Below, piece by piece: positions 36,145 through 44,294 of a stretch of 46,048 nucleotides of DNA. Within the stretch, counting starts at the first letter, position 1. Each line of letters begins with the position of its first letter. Origin of the DNA: Cyclobacteriaceae bacterium (lineage in GTDB: Bacteria; Bacteroidota; Bacteroidia; Cytophagales; Cyclobacteriaceae); contig WFNR01000056.1 in assembly GCA_015488485.1 (NCBI GenBank), positions 1 through 46,048 of the forward strand. The letters are read 5' to 3'. A program made the position numbers and the translations under genes. A model generated the notes under the pieces. That model was not told where the DNA came from and did not search any database. It worked only from the letters and a program-made list of their open reading frames with translations.

Positions 36145-36176
36145 TTGGTTGGTTTGTATTTTTATTATTAGCTTTA
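36145..36176 (+). promoter_or_regulatory. weak candidate promoter of the SDR gene
   Basis: TTG at 36145, a 21-nt spacer and TAGCTTTA (36169-36176), seven of eight matches to TAnnTTTG, ending 13 nt before the ATG. That would give a very short leader. Confidence 0.3.
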
Positions 36177-36189
36177 ACAAACTGCGAAC

Positions 36190-36894
36190 ATGAGCAAAGC
36201 AATTGTAGTAACCGGGGGCACCAAGGGCATAGGCCGTGCCATTGTTTGTTTATTTGCCGACAAAGGCTTTGACATCATCACTTGCTCACGCAGCCGGGCC
36301 GATCTGGAAGGCCTGAAAGCCGAGCTGGAGGCTCGCCATGCGGAAGTATCTTTTGAATACCTGGAAGCCGACCTGGCCGACCGCCAGCAGGTACAGGCGT
36401 TTGTAGAGTTTGCCATGACCCATGCCGCCCGCATTCAGGTGCTGGTCAACAATACCGGGGTGTTTATACCCGGGCAGATACAGAATGAGGAGGAGGGTGT
36501 GTTTGAGCAGATGCTTAATACCAACCTGAACAGCGCCTATCATGTAACGCGCGGTTTGCTGCCGGCTTTGATCAACAACAAAGGGCATATCTTCAATATG
36601 TGCTCTACGGCCAGTATCATGCCTTATGTAAATGGAGGTAGTTATTGTATATCCAAGTTTGCCCTGCTGGGTATGACCAAAGTGCTGCGTGAAGAGCTCA
36701 AGGAAAAAGGTGTGCGGGTAACCGCCATAATGCCGGGGGCCACCATGACCGCCAGTTGGGCAGGCACCGAGTTGCCGGAAGACCGCTTTATGCCGGCTGC
36801 CGATATAGCGCATGCTGTGTGGGCTGCCTACGCCCTGTCGCCCCGCACGGTGGTAGAGGAAATCGTGATGCGCCCGCAGTTGGGGGATTTGTAA
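36190..36894 (+). CDS. short-chain dehydrogenase/reductase
   Basis: 234-residue classical SDR, NAD(P)-dependent oxidoreductase in the cytoplasm. Cofactor loop TGGTKGIG (8-15), NNTG (87-90; usually NNAG), catalytic Ser near 139-142 (NMCSTAS) with Tyr152 and Lys156 in SYCISKFAL (YxxxK). The Arg/Lys near the cofactor loop and SRS after strand 2 (about 33-35) suggest NADPH preference. The closing segment AADIAHAVWAAYALSPRTVV is common in the sepiapterin-reductase/FabG-like branch. Substrate cannot be told. It stands alone. Confidence 0.92.
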   Translation: MSKAIVVTGGTKGIGRAIVCLFADKGFDIITCSRSRADLEGLKAELEARHAEVSFEYLEADLADRQQVQAFVEFAMTHAARIQVLVNNTGVFIPGQIQNEEEGVFEQMLNTNLNSAYHVTRGLLPALINNKGHIFNMCSTASIMPYVNGGSYCISKFALLGMTKVLREELKEKGVRVTAIMPGATMTASWAGTELPEDRFMPAADIAHAVWAAYALSPRTVVEEIVMRPQLGDL

Positions 36895-37086
36895 GAGAGG
36901 GTATCTGGTAGAAGTTGACCTGGCGCTTTTCTATCGCGTATCTAATGTTCCCGGCCGGATAATCGATCGGGCGCAGTTGCTGTTGCCTCTGTAAAGCCAA
37001 AAAAAATCAAAAGAATTTATAAAGGCAGAAAGGCTGCACTTTGATGTTGGTTCTTTGCTGACATAGCAAACTAAAATTATTGTACT

Positions 37087-37785
37087 ATGTTTAATTTCTT
37101 CAAAAAAAGACGGACGAATCGCATCCAGGATGAAGATCGTTCGGTTAACAATAACAGAGGTAATGTTAACGGTTTTAATGGCGCTTTTAACAATCTTAGA
37201 CCTCCCATTTTTTATCCATCGAACAAGCAAAATAATGGACAGGCACAAAAAAATGATGCTGATAATAACAAAAAGAAAGGAGGTTTATCCATAGAATACA
37301 CACCTACACCGGAAGCCGGAGTGCGTTATCCTGATATGGGGCCTTTCGAAAAAAGGGAGATTTTTCGTCATGATGCCCGTAGAATGATCTACCATCGGGG
37401 CAGGCGTTATGCCATGGCCTATGTTGCCTCGGAAAAAGCCAAAAAGGTACAGGTGGAATTCCTGATAAGTGAATACAAGAGTATTGTGCAAGTAATTATT
37501 GCTGGCCTGAAGAAAGAGTTGCTCAAGAAAGAGGCGATTTATAAAGCCGGTAACGAGCTGATAAAGGAACAGTTGGAACCGATACTGGAAAATATGCGCA
37601 CCGAATTGACTTATTTGCAGGAGCAGATATATCTGGCTGATGAAATGAAGGGTGAAGTAAGCCATGCCATTAAGGCCTTTAATCGTGGTTGGGAGTTGGG
37701 TGCAATGGAAGTTATCAGTGATGTTGATTTGAAAGCGCAAGCTACGGAGGAAGTTGTTTTACGTGAAGAAAAAGGTGACCTATGA
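37087..37785 (+). CDS. hypothetical protein, Asn-rich N-terminus and coiled coil
   Basis: Not recognised. 232 residues, no signal peptide or membrane segment. Residues 1-70 are low-complexity, rich in Asn, Lys and Gln (NNNRGNVNGFNGAFNN), probably disordered. From about 75 a folded part begins with YPDMGPFEKREIFRHDARRM, followed by long helices (about 110-215), including ELLKKEAIYKAGNELIKEQL, likely a coiled coil. Its stop overlaps the ATG of the DUF4407-like membrane gene (ATGA), so the two are coupled and their products probably interact. The nearest downstream genes are cas6 and the type III operon, but a separate promoter precedes cas6. Confidence 0.6.
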   Translation: MFNFFKKRRTNRIQDEDRSVNNNRGNVNGFNGAFNNLRPPIFYPSNKQNNGQAQKNDADNNKKKGGLSIEYTPTPEAGVRYPDMGPFEKREIFRHDARRMIYHRGRRYAMAYVASEKAKKVQVEFLISEYKSIVQVIIAGLKKELLKKEAIYKAGNELIKEQLEPILENMRTELTYLQEQIYLADEMKGEVSHAIKAFNRGWELGAMEVISDVDLKAQATEEVVLREEKGDL

Positions 37786-38633
37786 ACAAATTTATAGTAT
37801 TTATGACGGGTGCCAAGAGTGACACCCTGCAGCGGGCAGGACATAAATCAATACAGCGTTATCTGACATACTCTTTGTTGATGTTTATCCCAATCGGTAT
37901 TTGGTTTGGCGTGGTATGGCAATTGAGCGGCTTGTGGTATGCCGGTATCATTGCGGCTTTTGTGGTTTTTGTTTTTGACAGATCTATTATGAGCAACAGC
38001 AATTCACCATGGTTTAATGGTGGCCGGGCGCTCATTGCTATCATGATGGGGTTGGTAGGATCCCTGATAGTGGATGAAATATTTTTTGCCAAAGAAATTG
38101 ACGATGCGCTTGATGCCAGGCGAAATGCTTATACCATGACCAATATGCAAGATACGGCTACTTCCGAAAATCCCAGGCTGCTGGCATTATACAGGCAAAT
38201 AAAACTGGCTGAGCAAGATGTACAAATGTATTCCGAAGCCTATCAATATGAAACGAAGGTGCTGGGCGGGGTAGGCCCCCGGGCTGAAAGAGCCAGAAAT
38301 GCCAAGCAGGCAGCCTTGGTAAGGCTTGATTCGCTTAACAATCAACTGACTCTTGTAAGCAAGGAAGAGGCGCCTGAGTTTGGTTACTTGGATAAAGCGC
38401 GTGTATTGTGGAAGGAAATAGCCAAACCATTTGGTTTTAACTTTTTTGTAGCGCTTTTGATTTTTGTCTTAGCTATTGTCCTCGAAATGATGCCTTTGTT
38501 GTTTAAATGGTTTGCCCCGAAAGTGTATTATGAAGATTTGCTGGATATGGAGGAAGATATGGCGCGCTTTAGTGCACATCAACGCCAGGTAGACAGCGTA
38601 TTCAATAGCATAACCAAGGATATTTTTAATTAG
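37782..38633 (+). CDS. DUF4407-like membrane protein
   Basis: 283 residues with four likely helices: two early (about 26-46 and 50-66, ending FDRSIM), one at about 86-102 (LIAIMMGLVGSLIVDEIFF), and one at about 214-236. A long helical, coiled-coil-prone loop (about 105-205) separates the third and last helices. The arrangement and the FDRSI and LEMMPLL motifs fit the DUF4407 family of Bacteroidota membrane proteins, whose function is unknown. It overlaps the upstream gene by 4 nt and ends 68 nt before cas6. A defence role by proximity to the CRISPR operon is speculation. Confidence 0.65.
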   Translation: MNKFIVFMTGAKSDTLQRAGHKSIQRYLTYSLLMFIPIGIWFGVVWQLSGLWYAGIIAAFVVFVFDRSIMSNSNSPWFNGGRALIAIMMGLVGSLIVDEIFFAKEIDDALDARRNAYTMTNMQDTATSENPRLLALYRQIKLAEQDVQMYSEAYQYETKVLGGVGPRAERARNAKQAALVRLDSLNNQLTLVSKEEAPEFGYLDKARVLWKEIAKPFGFNFFVALLIFVLAIVLEMMPLLFKWFAPKVYYEDLLDMEEDMARFSAHQRQVDSVFNSITKDIFN

Positions 38634-38644
38634 CGCCCTTGATG

Positions 38645-38676
38645 TTTGTGTCATTTAAAGATTATTGATATATTTA
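38645..38676 (+). promoter_or_regulatory. candidate promoter of the cas6-csm operon
   Basis: TTTG at 38645-38648, a 20-nt spacer and TATATTTA (38669-38676; seven of eight matches to TAnnTTTG). The start codon of cas6 is 25 nt downstream. It suggests the cas genes have their own promoter. Confidence 0.5.
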
Positions 38677-38701
38677 ATGGGTAATTATTGTCAGCTAACA
38701 C

Positions 38702-39385
38702 ATGCCAAGGTTACGTACGCTGGAAGTGATATTTGATTTCGAGATTGCGCCCTATGAGGTGCCGGCTTTTCGTAGTGCGGTAATAGAACTGGTAGGGCGC
38801 GAGCATGTGGCCTTTCATAACCATGTAGGCGACAACGGTTATCACTTCCGCTATCCGGTTATCCAATACAAACGCAACAGACGCAATGCCTCTATTTTTT
38901 GTCTTGACGAAGGGATTGAAGAATTGTATTCGCTATTTAACCGTAAAGGCAATGCTATAAATATAGGCGAGCAGCGCTACAACCTGCATCTTAAACACAT
39001 TGCTATATCACAGCCTTTTATACAGGTTTGGGATAAAACTTTCCATTATCGCCTGCGCAACTGGTTGCCGTTAAGCCAGAAAAACTATCAGTTGTACAAA
39101 GAGGCACAAGGATTGGCCGAGCGGGTGGCTATACTGGAGCGGGTGCTGAAAGGCAATATACTGGCATTTGCCAAGGGTATAAACTGGCGGCTCGATAAGG
39201 AGCTGGAAGTGACCATAGATGATATACTGGCAGAAAAAGCCATTACCTATAAAAAAATACGTATGCTGGCTTTTGATGTGAATTTTACCAGCAATGCCTA
39301 CCTGCCTAACCAACTTGGCCTGGGCAAAGGAGTGAGTAAAGGTTTTGGAGTACTAAGGCATGTACGCAAAAAAGAAGAGCTATAA
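38702..39385 (+). CDS. cas6: CRISPR pre-crRNA endonuclease Cas6
   Basis: 227-residue RAMP-fold endoribonuclease expected to cut the repeat in pre-crRNA for the Csm complex. The C-terminal glycine-rich loop GLGKGVSKGFG (206-216) is the Cas6 RAMP signature. The N-terminal half has the Bacteroidota Cas6 pattern (LEVIFDFEIAPYEVPAFRSA, FHNHVGDNGYHFRYPVIQYK). A cluster of His residues (36, 39, 41, 48) offers candidates for the general base; I cannot tell which. It is first in the cas cluster, 58 nt before csm1. It is a little less AT-rich than the csm genes after it. Confidence 0.85.
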   Translation: MPRLRTLEVIFDFEIAPYEVPAFRSAVIELVGREHVAFHNHVGDNGYHFRYPVIQYKRNRRNASIFCLDEGIEELYSLFNRKGNAINIGEQRYNLHLKHIAISQPFIQVWDKTFHYRLRNWLPLSQKNYQLYKEAQGLAERVAILERVLKGNILAFAKGINWRLDKELEVTIDDILAEKAITYKKIRMLAFDVNFTSNAYLPNQLGLGKGVSKGFGVLRHVRKKEEL

Positions 39386-39443
39386 ATGAAGAAAGACTGC
39401 ATGGAAGAAGAATAGAATTGTAAATAAACTTTTCGATTAACAA

Positions 39444-42200
39444 ATGAACAACAATATTAGAAATCAGATTTATCTCGCAGCGTTGCTGCACGATATTGGC
39501 AAATTCTATCAACGGGCTGATAAAAACTTCTCTGATAAGTATAATGAGTTGTCTGACTACTCCAGTAATTTGGCCAATGATATATGTCCTGTCAATGACC
39601 ATGGAAGATTTGGCTATCAGCATGTAGTCTGGACCAATGAATTTTTTGAAAGACAAAAAGCTATATTTGAACAAATACCCAACGTTAAAATTAACCCTTA
39701 CGAAAATAAAAGTACCGAAAACCTGGTTACATTTGCCTGTAATCATCATCGTCCGCAGACCAAAGTACAAGCCATTATTTCCCTCGCTGATGCGTATAGT
39801 GCCGGTATCGACAGGACAAATGCTGAAGATTTAGAAGAAAAAGAATATGCCGGGAAAAATATTGAGTGGGGGAAAAATAGGTATAAAACAATACCTCTTT
39901 TCTCTATTTTTAACATTATTAATAAAGGTAATGGGAATTATGCTTTTCCGCTTGAGAAACTTAATGTATCCGAAAATATATTTCCCAATAGGATTGAAAA
40001 AAAGGAAGATGGTATTAGTGAGAAAGCGTATAAAAAGCTATGGCAGTCTTTCGTTGAAGAATTTAAACAATTACCAACTGACAGTTTCAATGGGTTCTCG
40101 GAATCTTTATTGTTCCTTTTAAAAAAATACACCTGGTCTATCCCTTCCAACACAATGGATATGGCCAATGTGAGTTTGTTTGAACATTTAAAGACAACGG
40201 CAGCTTTTGCACATTCCATTTACACATATTACAATGAAAATCCTGTTGATTTCAGTTGGAATGCTTCTGACAAAAAACTGAAAGTAAATGAAGATAAATA
40301 TCCTGTAATGTTACTTGGGGTGGATATCTCCGGTATCCAGAAATTTATTTACAATATCGCCAGCAGTAAAGCAGCCAAAAGTTTGAAAGGCCGGTCATTT
40401 TATTTGCAATTACTCATTGATTCCATGATTCAAAGGGTGATCACCCATCCTGACATACAGGCCACCATCGGCCATGTGGTTTATTCCTCAGGAGGGAAAT
40501 TTTATATGATACTTCCTAATACGGATAAAGTAAAAAAAGCATTAACGGAACTTAAAAATAATTTTGAAAAAGAATTATGGGAAGAACATAAAGGGAAGAT
40601 ATCGGTCAACTTCGGTTATGCCGGCTTTGCCTACCGGTATCAAAAAGTGGATAACAAATGGAAATCCTGGATAAATATCGAAGGCATTGAAGGCGATAAA
40701 TATTTGCATGATTTATGGAAGACGGTGGCCGACAAAATCAACCTGGATAAAAACAAGCCGTTTCAATCTGTGTTACTTGAGAGCTGGGATGAATTTTTTG
40801 ATGAAAAAAGCAAAAATTTATTAGCCAAAAAAGATGCAGAAATTTGCGCGGTGACCGGAGAAGAATTGGATAAAGAAAATAGAACCGTACTCGATAAAGA
40901 TGCTGACGGAAATAAAATATATGTCAGTAAACCGGTATACGACCAGGTGGAATTGGGAACAGCTTTAAAAGATGTTGATTATTTGATAACATTTAAGGAT
41001 CCTAAAGAAAATGCTGACTATTTGAATAACCGAGCACATGCACATATCAAAGTTTTAGGTATCGATCATTATTTATTTGACAAGAATGAATTGACAAAAA
41101 ATAAAGCTGAGTTTAGAAAAATTTCCTCGGCCGATATGTCTAGGGTTATTAAAATAAATGACACTGAACATTTTCTTGTTGGAATTGGTGGTCAACAAAT
41201 CAGTTACGGATTCCAGTTTTACGGAGGTAATGAACAAGCGTATTATCGGGATGATTTGGGTAAAGTAATTGTTAACAAGGTTAAAAAGCGCAGTTTCACT
41301 TTTGAGAAAAAAGAGGAAAAGGCTTTTGATGGGTTAACCCGTATTGATCCTAAAAATGAAGACTCGCAAACTTATCTTGGTATTTTAAGAATGGATGTGG
41401 ATAACCTCGGTAATATCTTTATTAAAGGTTTTAATGAAAAACAAAGAAGTTTTGCCGCTTATGCTACACTTTCGTTCTTACTTGATTTATTTTTTAGCGG
41501 GTACCTTAACACCATTCGTAACAAAGAGGAGTACAGAGACTGGGTAAACATTCTATATTCCGGTGGTGATGATGTATTTGCCGTGGGGCGATGGGATAAA
41601 CTTATTGAATTTGCCGAAGAACTTCGTCAAAAGTTTAGGGAGTTTACTGGTAGAGAGGATATCTCCATTTCCGGAGGAATGGTGGCAGTCAGGAATAAAT
41701 TTCCGATTGCTAAAGCGGCTGATTTGGCTGAACATGCCGAAAAAGTAGCAAAAGGCAAATTTGAAGAAAAAAATGCCATTACCCTTTTCGGTGAGACAAT
41801 CTCGTGGAATGAAGAATTTGATTTTGTTAAGAATTATAAGGAGGGATTTTATAGTAGGATTAAAAAAGAGAATGGTAAAAAAATGTCCAAAGGCATTTTG
41901 CATCGGTTGATGCTTTTTGCGCAGATAAAAAAGGACAATGAACGAAAGCTGATAGAAGACAAGTCATTTAAACCCGACCTGAGCTATAAGTGGAATACTG
42001 CCTATTACCTTAAACGCTTTTCTCAAAGACATAAGGAAAATAGAAAAGAAATATATAAGGAGTTTATTATAGAAAGATTGATGCATGACTTATTTACAGA
42101 TAATGATACAAACCGTCATTACGAAAAAGTCGCATTAGCCTGCCGATGGGCAGAGTTAGCTTTAAAGCTTAAAGAAGAAAAAATTAATCGGAAACCTTAA
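39444..42200 (+). CDS. csm1: type III-A Cas10 (Csm1), HD nuclease and cyclase
   Basis: Large subunit of the type III-A complex, 918 residues. The HD domain has LLHDIGKF (His16-Asp17), a later HH pair (101-102, CNHHRP) and SLADAYSAG, so ssDNA-cleaving activity looks intact. The first palm domain starts near VMLLGVDISGIQKFIYNIAS (about 289-308). The second has RMDVDNLG (Asp651/Asp653) and SGGDD (706-710), the metal-binding cyclase site for cyclic oligoadenylate. The linker between palms normally has a zinc-binding Cys cluster; here only one Cys is present (AEICAVTGEE, residue 468). It is followed 12 nt later by csm2. Confidence 0.95.
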   Translation: MNNNIRNQIYLAALLHDIGKFYQRADKNFSDKYNELSDYSSNLANDICPVNDHGRFGYQHVVWTNEFFERQKAIFEQIPNVKINPYENKSTENLVTFACNHHRPQTKVQAIISLADAYSAGIDRTNAEDLEEKEYAGKNIEWGKNRYKTIPLFSIFNIINKGNGNYAFPLEKLNVSENIFPNRIEKKEDGISEKAYKKLWQSFVEEFKQLPTDSFNGFSESLLFLLKKYTWSIPSNTMDMANVSLFEHLKTTAAFAHSIYTYYNENPVDFSWNASDKKLKVNEDKYPVMLLGVDISGIQKFIYNIASSKAAKSLKGRSFYLQLLIDSMIQRVITHPDIQATIGHVVYSSGGKFYMILPNTDKVKKALTELKNNFEKELWEEHKGKISVNFGYAGFAYRYQKVDNKWKSWINIEGIEGDKYLHDLWKTVADKINLDKNKPFQSVLLESWDEFFDEKSKNLLAKKDAEICAVTGEELDKENRTVLDKDADGNKIYVSKPVYDQVELGTALKDVDYLITFKDPKENADYLNNRAHAHIKVLGIDHYLFDKNELTKNKAEFRKISSADMSRVIKINDTEHFLVGIGGQQISYGFQFYGGNEQAYYRDDLGKVIVNKVKKRSFTFEKKEEKAFDGLTRIDPKNEDSQTYLGILRMDVDNLGNIFIKGFNEKQRSFAAYATLSFLLDLFFSGYLNTIRNKEEYRDWVNILYSGGDDVFAVGRWDKLIEFAEELRQKFREFTGREDISISGGMVAVRNKFPIAKAADLAEHAEKVAKGKFEEKNAITLFGETISWNEEFDFVKNYKEGFYSRIKKENGKKMSKGILHRLMLFAQIKKDNERKLIEDKSFKPDLSYKWNTAYYLKRFSQRHKENRKEIYKEFIIERLMHDLFTDNDTNRHYEKVALACRWAELALKLKEEKINRKP

Positions 42201-42212
42201 AATTTTAAAATT

Positions 42213-42632
42213 ATGAGTGATTGTATTGCATATCCGCAACAAAAACTAAAAAAAGAGTGGATTCAAAATGAAATTGACGATTGCGCTGTTGAGTGGGCAA
42301 AATCATTTGGTAAGTATTTAACTACTACTGATGATCTAAATCCATTAACTACATCTCAAATACGCAAATTTTTTGGTGAATTAAAAAGAATTCAAGCTGC
42401 ACCATCAAAGTACAAAGAAGATGTTCCTCTATTAAAAGCCAAATTAGCTTATGCAGTTGGTAGAGATAAAAAATCAAGAGGTAAATTTTCGAAGATTAGG
42501 TCTTTTTATACTGAAATTGAGAAAGGAATCGATTTTATTAGAGAAAACGAAGCAAATGACCTTTCTCGTTTTGTGAAAATTGTTGAATCCATTGTAGCGT
42601 ATCATAAATTTTATGGAGGAAAAGAAAGTTAA
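42213..42632 (+). CDS. csm2: Csm2, small subunit of the type III-A complex
   Basis: 139-residue helical protein. AKSFGKYLTTTDDLNPLTTSQIRKFFGEL is the typical Csm2 core (about residues 27-57), followed by KLAYAVGRDKKSRG and a C-terminal helix pair. Csm2 forms the inner filament that contacts crRNA and target. It lies in the canonical slot between csm1 and csm3, 20 nt before the latter. It is AT-rich like the rest of the operon. Confidence 0.9.
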   Translation: MSDCIAYPQQKLKKEWIQNEIDDCAVEWAKSFGKYLTTTDDLNPLTTSQIRKFFGELKRIQAAPSKYKEDVPLLKAKLAYAVGRDKKSRGKFSKIRSFYTEIEKGIDFIRENEANDLSRFVKIVESIVAYHKFYGGKES

Positions 42633-42652
42633 ACCCTGAAAATATGTAAATC

Positions 42653-43285
42653 ATGAAGAAGTTAATTAAAAAATTAAAAATCAAGACACAGTTGAATGTC
42701 ATAACAGGACTTCATATTGGCGATAGTAAAGACAATGTTGAAATAGGCGGAATAGATAATCCGATAGTAAGAAGGACAATAGATAATGTACCCTATATTC
42801 CCGGTAGTTCCTTAAAAGGTAAAATAAGATCGCTTTTGGAGCAAATTGCTGGAAGTGCAGAGGTGGGTGGCAATGCTAAGGTTAATGAATTATTTGGTTT
42901 TGCAAAAAACGATAAACCATCAAAGATAATTTTTCGGGATGCTTATATGGATACAAATAGTGTTCAACTTTTGGAAGAGTCAGACTATACCGATATGCCC
43001 TATGCCGAAGTTAAATTTGAAAATGTGATTGACAGAGTAAAGGGAACTGCCGAGCATCCACGCCAGATGGAAAGAATACCGGCAGGAGTATCTTTTGATG
43101 TTGAAATAATAATTAATGTCTGGTCAGATGATAATGAAGATGAACTAATTGAATTACTGGACAAAGGAATAAAAGCACTCGAGAATGATTATCTCGGTGG
43201 TTCCGGATCTCGCGGCTATGGCCAGGTTAAGTTTGGTGAGCTAAAGAAGGAGGTGGTTAGTTTCGATAATTACTTTGTTGACTAA
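42653..43285 (+). CDS. csm3: Csm3, backbone RAMP subunit and target-RNA nuclease
   Basis: 210-residue Cas7-type RAMP protein, repeated along the crRNA and cutting target RNA every 6 nt. The catalytic Asp35 is present in VEIGGIDNPIVRR. VPYIPGSSLKGKIRSLLEQI (about residues 47-66) is the family's core, and LGGSGSRGYGQVKF (about 182-195) the glycine-rich loop. Length is normal. Its stop lies 4 nt before the csm4 start. All features point to an active ribonuclease. Confidence 0.95.
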   Translation: MKKLIKKLKIKTQLNVITGLHIGDSKDNVEIGGIDNPIVRRTIDNVPYIPGSSLKGKIRSLLEQIAGSAEVGGNAKVNELFGFAKNDKPSKIIFRDAYMDTNSVQLLEESDYTDMPYAEVKFENVIDRVKGTAEHPRQMERIPAGVSFDVEIIINVWSDDNEDELIELLDKGIKALENDYLGGSGSRGYGQVKFGELKKEVVSFDNYFVD

Positions 43286-43289
43286 TATT

Positions 43290-44291
43290 ATGCATAAATT
43301 CAAAGTTTATAAACTTCATTTCACCACGCCACTTCACCTGGGAGATGAAAGGGCGGATTATGACAATACATTATCGGTGTATCATTCCGACAGCATGTAC
43401 GCTGCTATCACTTCCGTTTTGGCAAAAGTAGGGGTGCCGGTTCCCGATAATGGTGACTGGGGTTTTATAATCAGTAGTCTTTTTCCTTTTTACCAAAAAG
43501 GCAATAGTTCGCAAACAGTCTATTTTTTGCCAAAAATTAAAAAACAGGATGATTTTGCCCCTGAACATCGGAAAAAGGTAAAAAAAGTGGAATGGCTCGA
43601 TGTCAAGTCTTTTAATGAATATATAAACGGAGAAAACTTATTTTCTACAGGATTTGACGAAGACTTGGTGAAAGGCACTTTTTTTACAAGCTCTGATATT
43701 GACGAAGGCTTCATTTCAAAAGAAGTGAACCCGAGAGTTACGGTTTCAAGGGATTTTAGTAAGGATGCCCGTCCTTTTTATATGGAACGCCTGTATTTTA
43801 AATACAATTCCGGATTGTACTTTATGGCTGTTGGAGAAAAATTTAAAACATTGGAAAAAGCTCTTGATATTTTAAAAGAAGAAGGCATAGGTACTGATCG
43901 TACAGTGGGTAACGGATTCTTCGAGTGGTCATCGTCTGAACTTGAACTCCAACTACCCCAAAGTGAATATGCTGCTAATCTTTCCCTGTTTATTCCAGAG
44001 TCAAAAGATGAAACGGCCGAAATGCTGGATGACGACCATGTGGCATACAATTTCCAAAAACGTGGGGGTTGGATAACAGACGAAGGGCTTAATACCTTTC
44101 GGAAAAACAGTATTTATATGTTCAGTGAAGGGTCCGTATTTAGAAAATTAGCTAATGAATTTGAGATTGCAGGCAAAATAGTTGATCTGATGCCGGCTCT
44201 TGATTATGACCATCTGGAAAAAGAGAAAGGCATTAAAAAACACCCAGTGTGGCGCAGCGGCAAGGCAATATTTATTCCAGTAAAAATTTAG
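43290..44291 (+). CDS. csm4: Csm4, crRNA 5'-tag-binding RAMP subunit
   Basis: 333-residue Cas5-like subunit that caps the complex at the crRNA 5' handle and binds Cas10. The N-terminus FKVYKLHFTTPLHLGDERAD is typical; SMYAAITSVLAKVGVP follows, and the glycine-rich loop is GTDRTVGNGFFEW. The start is the ATG at 43290; an upstream TTG at 43275 would overlap csm3 and add five residues. It ends 3 nt before csm5. Confidence 0.92.
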   Translation: MHKFKVYKLHFTTPLHLGDERADYDNTLSVYHSDSMYAAITSVLAKVGVPVPDNGDWGFIISSLFPFYQKGNSSQTVYFLPKIKKQDDFAPEHRKKVKKVEWLDVKSFNEYINGENLFSTGFDEDLVKGTFFTSSDIDEGFISKEVNPRVTVSRDFSKDARPFYMERLYFKYNSGLYFMAVGEKFKTLEKALDILKEEGIGTDRTVGNGFFEWSSSELELQLPQSEYAANLSLFIPESKDETAEMLDDDHVAYNFQKRGGWITDEGLNTFRKNSIYMFSEGSVFRKLANEFEIAGKIVDLMPALDYDHLEKEKGIKKHPVWRSGKAIFIPVKI

Positions 44292-44294
44292 GTT

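Larger units (their letters stand above)
35790..36189. other. divergent intergenic region between mlaE and SDR genes
   Basis: 400 nt between divergent genes. It contains a 13-bp perfect inverted repeat pair at 35886 and 35961 and the weak SDR promoter at 36145. Otherwise AT-rich with no open frame that looks coding. Confidence 0.5.
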
